Source: Candidatus Aenigmatarchaeota archaeon (GTDB lineage: Archaea; Aenigmatarchaeota; Aenigmatarchaeia; PWEA01; JAGHBM01). Taken from it: a stretch of 9,198 bases of DNA. The DNA is taken from the NCBI GenBank assembly GCA_021160955.1, contig JAGHBM010000019.1:1-9198 (forward strand), in the 5' to 3' direction. The notes under the pieces were generated by a model that was not told the DNA's origin, ran no database searches, and was given only the letters and a program-made list of their open reading frames with translations. A program made the position numbers and the translations under genes. Shown one piece after another: positions 7,491 to 9,198 of the stretch. Numbering within the stretch: the first letter of the stretch is position 1; every line of letters begins with the position of its first letter.

Positions 7491-7497
7491 GAGGCGA
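7491..7497 (+). promoter_or_regulatory. Shine-Dalgarno deciding the radical SAM start
   Basis: GAGGCGA differs at one base from the anti-SD complement GAGGTGA and ends 4 nt before ATG 7502. It supports that ATG over upstream in-frame ATGs, which lie upstream of the TATA elements and inside the antisense strand of the antiporter gene. Confidence 0.5.
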
Positions 7498-7501
7498 CTT
7501 T

Positions 7502-8947
7502 ATGGCCGACTTTAGCGAAGGAAAAATAATTGAATACCTGCAAAAGATAATGGATTCTAAGTTTGCTCGGTTTATAATGAAGAATATGTCCGAGCCAAAG
7601 AAAATCCAAAAAGCCCTTGCCATATATGCCGGTGTAGAAGAGCCGAGCAGCATCAAAGAAAAACTTCATGCGAGTATAGTCGCTAAGGCAATAGAAAAGT
7701 CTGCCGATATGTTTAATGCCAAGCCGGAAGACATAAAAAACTTTCTTAAAGATTCTTACATTAGAAAAGGATTCAGTGTAATAATAAGAGGAATAGCAGA
7801 GTATGGAATAACCAAACCTCAAAGGCTTTCTGCACCGTTTATGGTCGTTTGGGACTTTACCAAACAATGCAATCTTAAATGTAAGCATTGCTATGCAAAT
7901 GCTACTCCTTATCCCGCACCAGATGAACTGTCCCTCGAACAAAGGTATGAAGTTGTTGACCAACTCGATGAGGCAGGCGTTGCTGCCATATCGTTCTCTG
8001 GAGGCGAACCACTCATAAACAAGGACTTTTGGCCCGTTGCAGAGTACGCCTCCAAGAAAGGATTTTATCTTAGTGTCGCTACCAATGGCACTTTGATTTC
8101 TGAAGAAGTTGCAAAGAGATTGAAGAAAATTGGAATTAGGTATGTGGAAATAAGTATAGATGGGCCAACTGCAGATATCCATGATTCTTTTCGAGGCATC
8201 AAAGGAGCATTTGATAGAGCGATAAACGGAATTAAAAATGCTAAAGAGGCTGGCTTAGAGGTGGGAATAGCTACAACTGCAACTCATCACAACCTTGATA
8301 TGATACCTGATATAGTAAAGCTTGCCAGAGATCTCAATGTCGACAGGCTCATCGTCTTCAATTTCATACCTACTGGAAGAGGGAAAGAAATTGTTAAGGA
8401 TGATCTAAGTCCAGAGGAAAGGGAGAAATTGATGGAATATCTACATTCTGAATGGGAAAAGGGTAAGATGCAGATATTCTCTACATGCCCTGCCTATGCA
8501 AGAGTATCTCTGAATAGTGTTATGGAAAAGAAAGGTCATAAAGTCTCACCAACTCATTTTGCAGACTTCGAACTTCCCGAAGAGATGCTCGGCGCTGGGA
8601 AAGTTCTTGCCGAGTTCATAGGAGGTTGTGGTGCAGGAAGGATATACTGTTCAATAGAACATAACGGAGACATCCAACCTTGTGTTTTCATACCAATCAA
8701 AGTGGGCAATGTGATAAAAGATGGTTTTCAAAATGTGTGGGACAACAGCGAAGTTTTTAAGATACTTAGAGATAGGGATGCTGAAAATTATGCCTGTTCG
8801 AAATGTCCATACAGGTATGTTTGTGGCGGTTGCAGAGCGAGATCATATGCATACTATGGAAATTTAGTTTCTCCAGATCCTGGTTGTATAATAATGAAAG
8901 ATGAATGGGAAAAAATATTAAAGAGAGAAAACGTTTTGAGTCAGTAA
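7502..8947 (+). CDS. Radical SAM/SPASM-domain protein (NirJ/AhbC-like), with N-terminal helical extension
   Basis: From ATG 7502 the protein has 481 residues. The open frame extends 126 codons further upstream, but that part runs antisense to the antiporter and across the promoter, so I exclude it. The radical SAM core has Cys123, Cys127 and Cys130 (CxxxCxxC), which bind the [4Fe-4S] cluster that cleaves S-adenosylmethionine, and SGGEP (166-170). The C-terminal SPASM region has Cys376, 383, 394, 432, 435, 441, 444 and 462, suiting one or two auxiliary clusters. CGGCRARSYAYYG (441-453) closely resembles NirJ/AhbC/AhbD haem-pathway enzymes and several peptide-modifying maturases. Residues 1-110 form a mostly helical extension I do not recognise. 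No haem genes or small precursor peptide are visible nearby, so the substrate is unknown. It is divergent from the antiporter. Confidence 0.88.
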   Translation: MADFSEGKIIEYLQKIMDSKFARFIMKNMSEPKKIQKALAIYAGVEEPSSIKEKLHASIVAKAIEKSADMFNAKPEDIKNFLKDSYIRKGFSVIIRGIAEYGITKPQRLSAPFMVVWDFTKQCNLKCKHCYANATPYPAPDELSLEQRYEVVDQLDEAGVAAISFSGGEPLINKDFWPVAEYASKKGFYLSVATNGTLISEEVAKRLKKIGIRYVEISIDGPTADIHDSFRGIKGAFDRAINGIKNAKEAGLEVGIATTATHHNLDMIPDIVKLARDLNVDRLIVFNFIPTGRGKEIVKDDLSPEEREKLMEYLHSEWEKGKMQIFSTCPAYARVSLNSVMEKKGHKVSPTHFADFELPEEMLGAGKVLAEFIGGCGAGRIYCSIEHNGDIQPCVFIPIKVGNVIKDGFQNVWDNSEVFKILRDRDAENYACSKCPYRYVCGGCRARSYAYYGNLVSPDPGCIIMKDEWEKILKRENVLSQ

Positions 8948-8967
8948 ATCAATACTAATTTCTAAAA

Positions 8968-8972
8968 TTTTT
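8968..8972 (+). terminator. Oligo-T tract, possible archaeal terminator
   Basis: TTTTT lies 21 nt after the radical SAM stop in an AT-rich gap. Archaeal RNA polymerase often stops at such tracts, but this one is short and the region is AT-rich overall. Confidence 0.25.
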
Positions 8973-9000
8973 ATGAAAAAATACATATAAATTATAGTTC

Positions 9001-9009
9001 GTATAAAAC
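9001..9009 (+). promoter_or_regulatory. TATA box of the tRNA gene
   Basis: GTATAAAAC is centred at 9005, about 28 nt before the tRNA 5' end, so transcription would begin within a few bases of the mature end. A second AT-rich stretch (8984-8996) is too far upstream for the same start unless there is a longer 5' leader. Confidence 0.55.
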
Positions 9010-9054
9010 TATTGATAAAAGATCATTCATATAGCGGGGTGGAGCAGCCTGGAG

Positions 9055-9100
9055 TAACCCTTTTCCGCTACGCGCAAAAGCGTTAACGGAAAACACAGAA
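9055..9100 (+). other. tRNA intron 1, in the D-loop (about 46 nt)
   Basis: The D-loop AGCCTGGAG is separated from T and the 3' D-stem GCTC by this insertion. A T at both 9055 and 9101 makes the boundaries movable by one base with the same product. Inside, TTTTCCG (9061-9067) pairs with CGGAAAA (9087-9093) to form a hairpin. Exon CTG (9049-9051) can pair with CAG (9096-9098) near the cut sites, but a strict 3-4-3 bulge-helix-bulge is not evident; any splicing motif is relaxed. Removal restores a normal 10-nt D-loop. The start (NAACCC) and end (AGAA) resemble those of intron 2. Confidence 0.75.
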
Positions 9101-9148
9101 TGCTCGCCGGGCTCATAGAACCCTTTTAGAAAAAGCGTTCACGGAAAA
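9056..9148 (+). repeat. Repeated sequence shared by the two tRNA introns
   Basis: AACCCTTTT occurs at 9056-9064 and 9119-9127 (9/9). AAAAGCGTTAACGGAAAA at 9076-9093 recurs at 9131-9148 with one change, A9085 to C9140 (17/18). The order is the same in both introns. The spacer between the blocks is 11 nt in intron 1 and 3 nt in intron 2. Confidence 0.9.
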
Positions 9149-9160
9149 AGGGTTTTGGAA
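9118..9160 (+). other. tRNA intron 2, canonical 37/38 site (43 nt)
   Basis: It lies one base after the anticodon, the usual archaeal intron site. AACCCTTTT (9119-9127) pairs perfectly with AAAAGGGTT (9146-9154), giving a 9-bp stem with an 18-nt loop. Exon TCA (9113-9115) pairs with TGG (9156-9158, one wobble), leaving 3-nt bulges TA^G and AA^A at the two cut sites. This is a slightly relaxed bulge-helix-bulge, the substrate of the tRNA splicing endonuclease. Confidence 0.88.
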
Positions 9161-9198
9161 ACCCGGAGGTCGGTGGTTCAAATCCACCCCCCGCTACC

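Larger units (their letters stand above)
9033..9198 (+). tRNA. Initiator tRNA-Met (CAU), interrupted by two introns; 3' end at window edge
   Basis: The exons assemble into a complete cloverleaf. The acceptor stem is AGCGGGG (9033-9039) with CCCCGCT (9189-9195). The D-stem is GAGC (9042-9045) with GCTC (9102-9105). The anticodon stem is CCGGG (9107-9111) with CCCGG (9162-9166), and the anticodon CAT is at 9114-9116. The T-stem is GGTGG (9172-9176) with CCACC (9184-9188), with the TTCAAAT loop between, and the discriminator is A9196. The A1:U72 pair and three consecutive G:C pairs ending the anticodon stem (GGG/CCC) are initiator features, so this is the translation-start tRNA rather than elongator Met or Ile2. 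Removing both introns gives 75 nt before CCA. The genomic sequence continues CC at 9197-9198, so CCA is probably encoded, with the final A outside the window. Confidence 0.93.

Noticed and set aside
7124..7501. N-terminal 126-codon extension of the radical SAM frame
   Set aside because: It runs antisense through the antiporter N-terminus and across both divergent promoters, and its residues look like a reverse-strand shadow. The TATA elements and Shine-Dalgarno point to ATG 7502.
7487..8182. 231-codon minus-strand open frame opposite the radical SAM gene
   Set aside because: It lies antisense to the radical SAM cluster motif and SGGEP, has no family features, and codon use follows from the real frame.
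5585..8947. AMMECR1 plus radical SAM as an AmmeMemoRadiSam system
   Set aside because: No Memo gene is present, and the radical SAM protein here is SPASM-type with a different architecture, on the other strand behind its own promoter.
1..9198. CRISPR array, insertion sequence or prophage
   Set aside because: No regularly spaced repeats, transposase or terminal inverted repeats, and no phage genes were seen. The only repeat of note is the pair of tRNA introns.
9033..9198. Integration (att) site at the tRNA 3' end
   Set aside because: tRNA 3' ends are common integration targets, but the window stops at the tRNA end, so no integrase or second att copy can be assessed.

Overview
This 9.2 kb window looks archaeal. 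It encodes a diphthamide-synthesis enzyme, an AMMECR1-family protein and a small stand-alone GuaA-like amidotransferase. It also has AT-rich TATA-type elements about 26 nt before inferred transcript starts, and ends in an initiator tRNA-Met with A1:U72 and GGG:CCC anticodon-stem pairs that carries intron-like insertions. Base composition is moderately AT-rich and arginine is mostly AGA/AGG. I cannot place the lineage; an uncultivated archaeon, possibly thermophilic, fits but is not proven.

Layout. Positions 1-1369 (+) hold a tightly packed operon: the 3' end of a macro-domain gene, dph6, and a GATase-like gene, each overlapping the next by 4 nt (ATGA). Positions 1424-3031 (+) hold CTP synthase (pyrG) behind its own AT-rich promoter. 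Positions 3062-7392 (-) hold three genes transcribed toward pyrG: a CPA2-type Na+/H+ antiporter, an AMMECR1 protein and a P2-type (SERCA-like) cation ATPase. Each has a TATA-like element placed so that transcription would begin at or next to the ATG, which suggests leaderless mRNAs. A 109-bp divergent promoter region separates the antiporter from a radical SAM/SPASM gene (+, 7502-8947), which has a leader and a Shine-Dalgarno sequence. The window closes with the initiator tRNA gene (9033-9198), cut by the window edge within its CCA end.

How the genes relate. The left operon touches translation-factor modification (diphthamide on EF-2) and ADP-ribose metabolism. pyrG and the GATase use glutamine-derived ammonia chemistry. 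The minus-strand block combines two ion transporters, which suggests cation homeostasis, with AMMECR1 between them for no obvious reason.

The most notable object is the tRNA. It is interrupted twice, once in the D-loop (about 46 nt) and once at the canonical 37/38 site (43 nt). The two insertions share a 9/9 and a 17/18 nt block in the same order, as expected if one intron was copied from the other.
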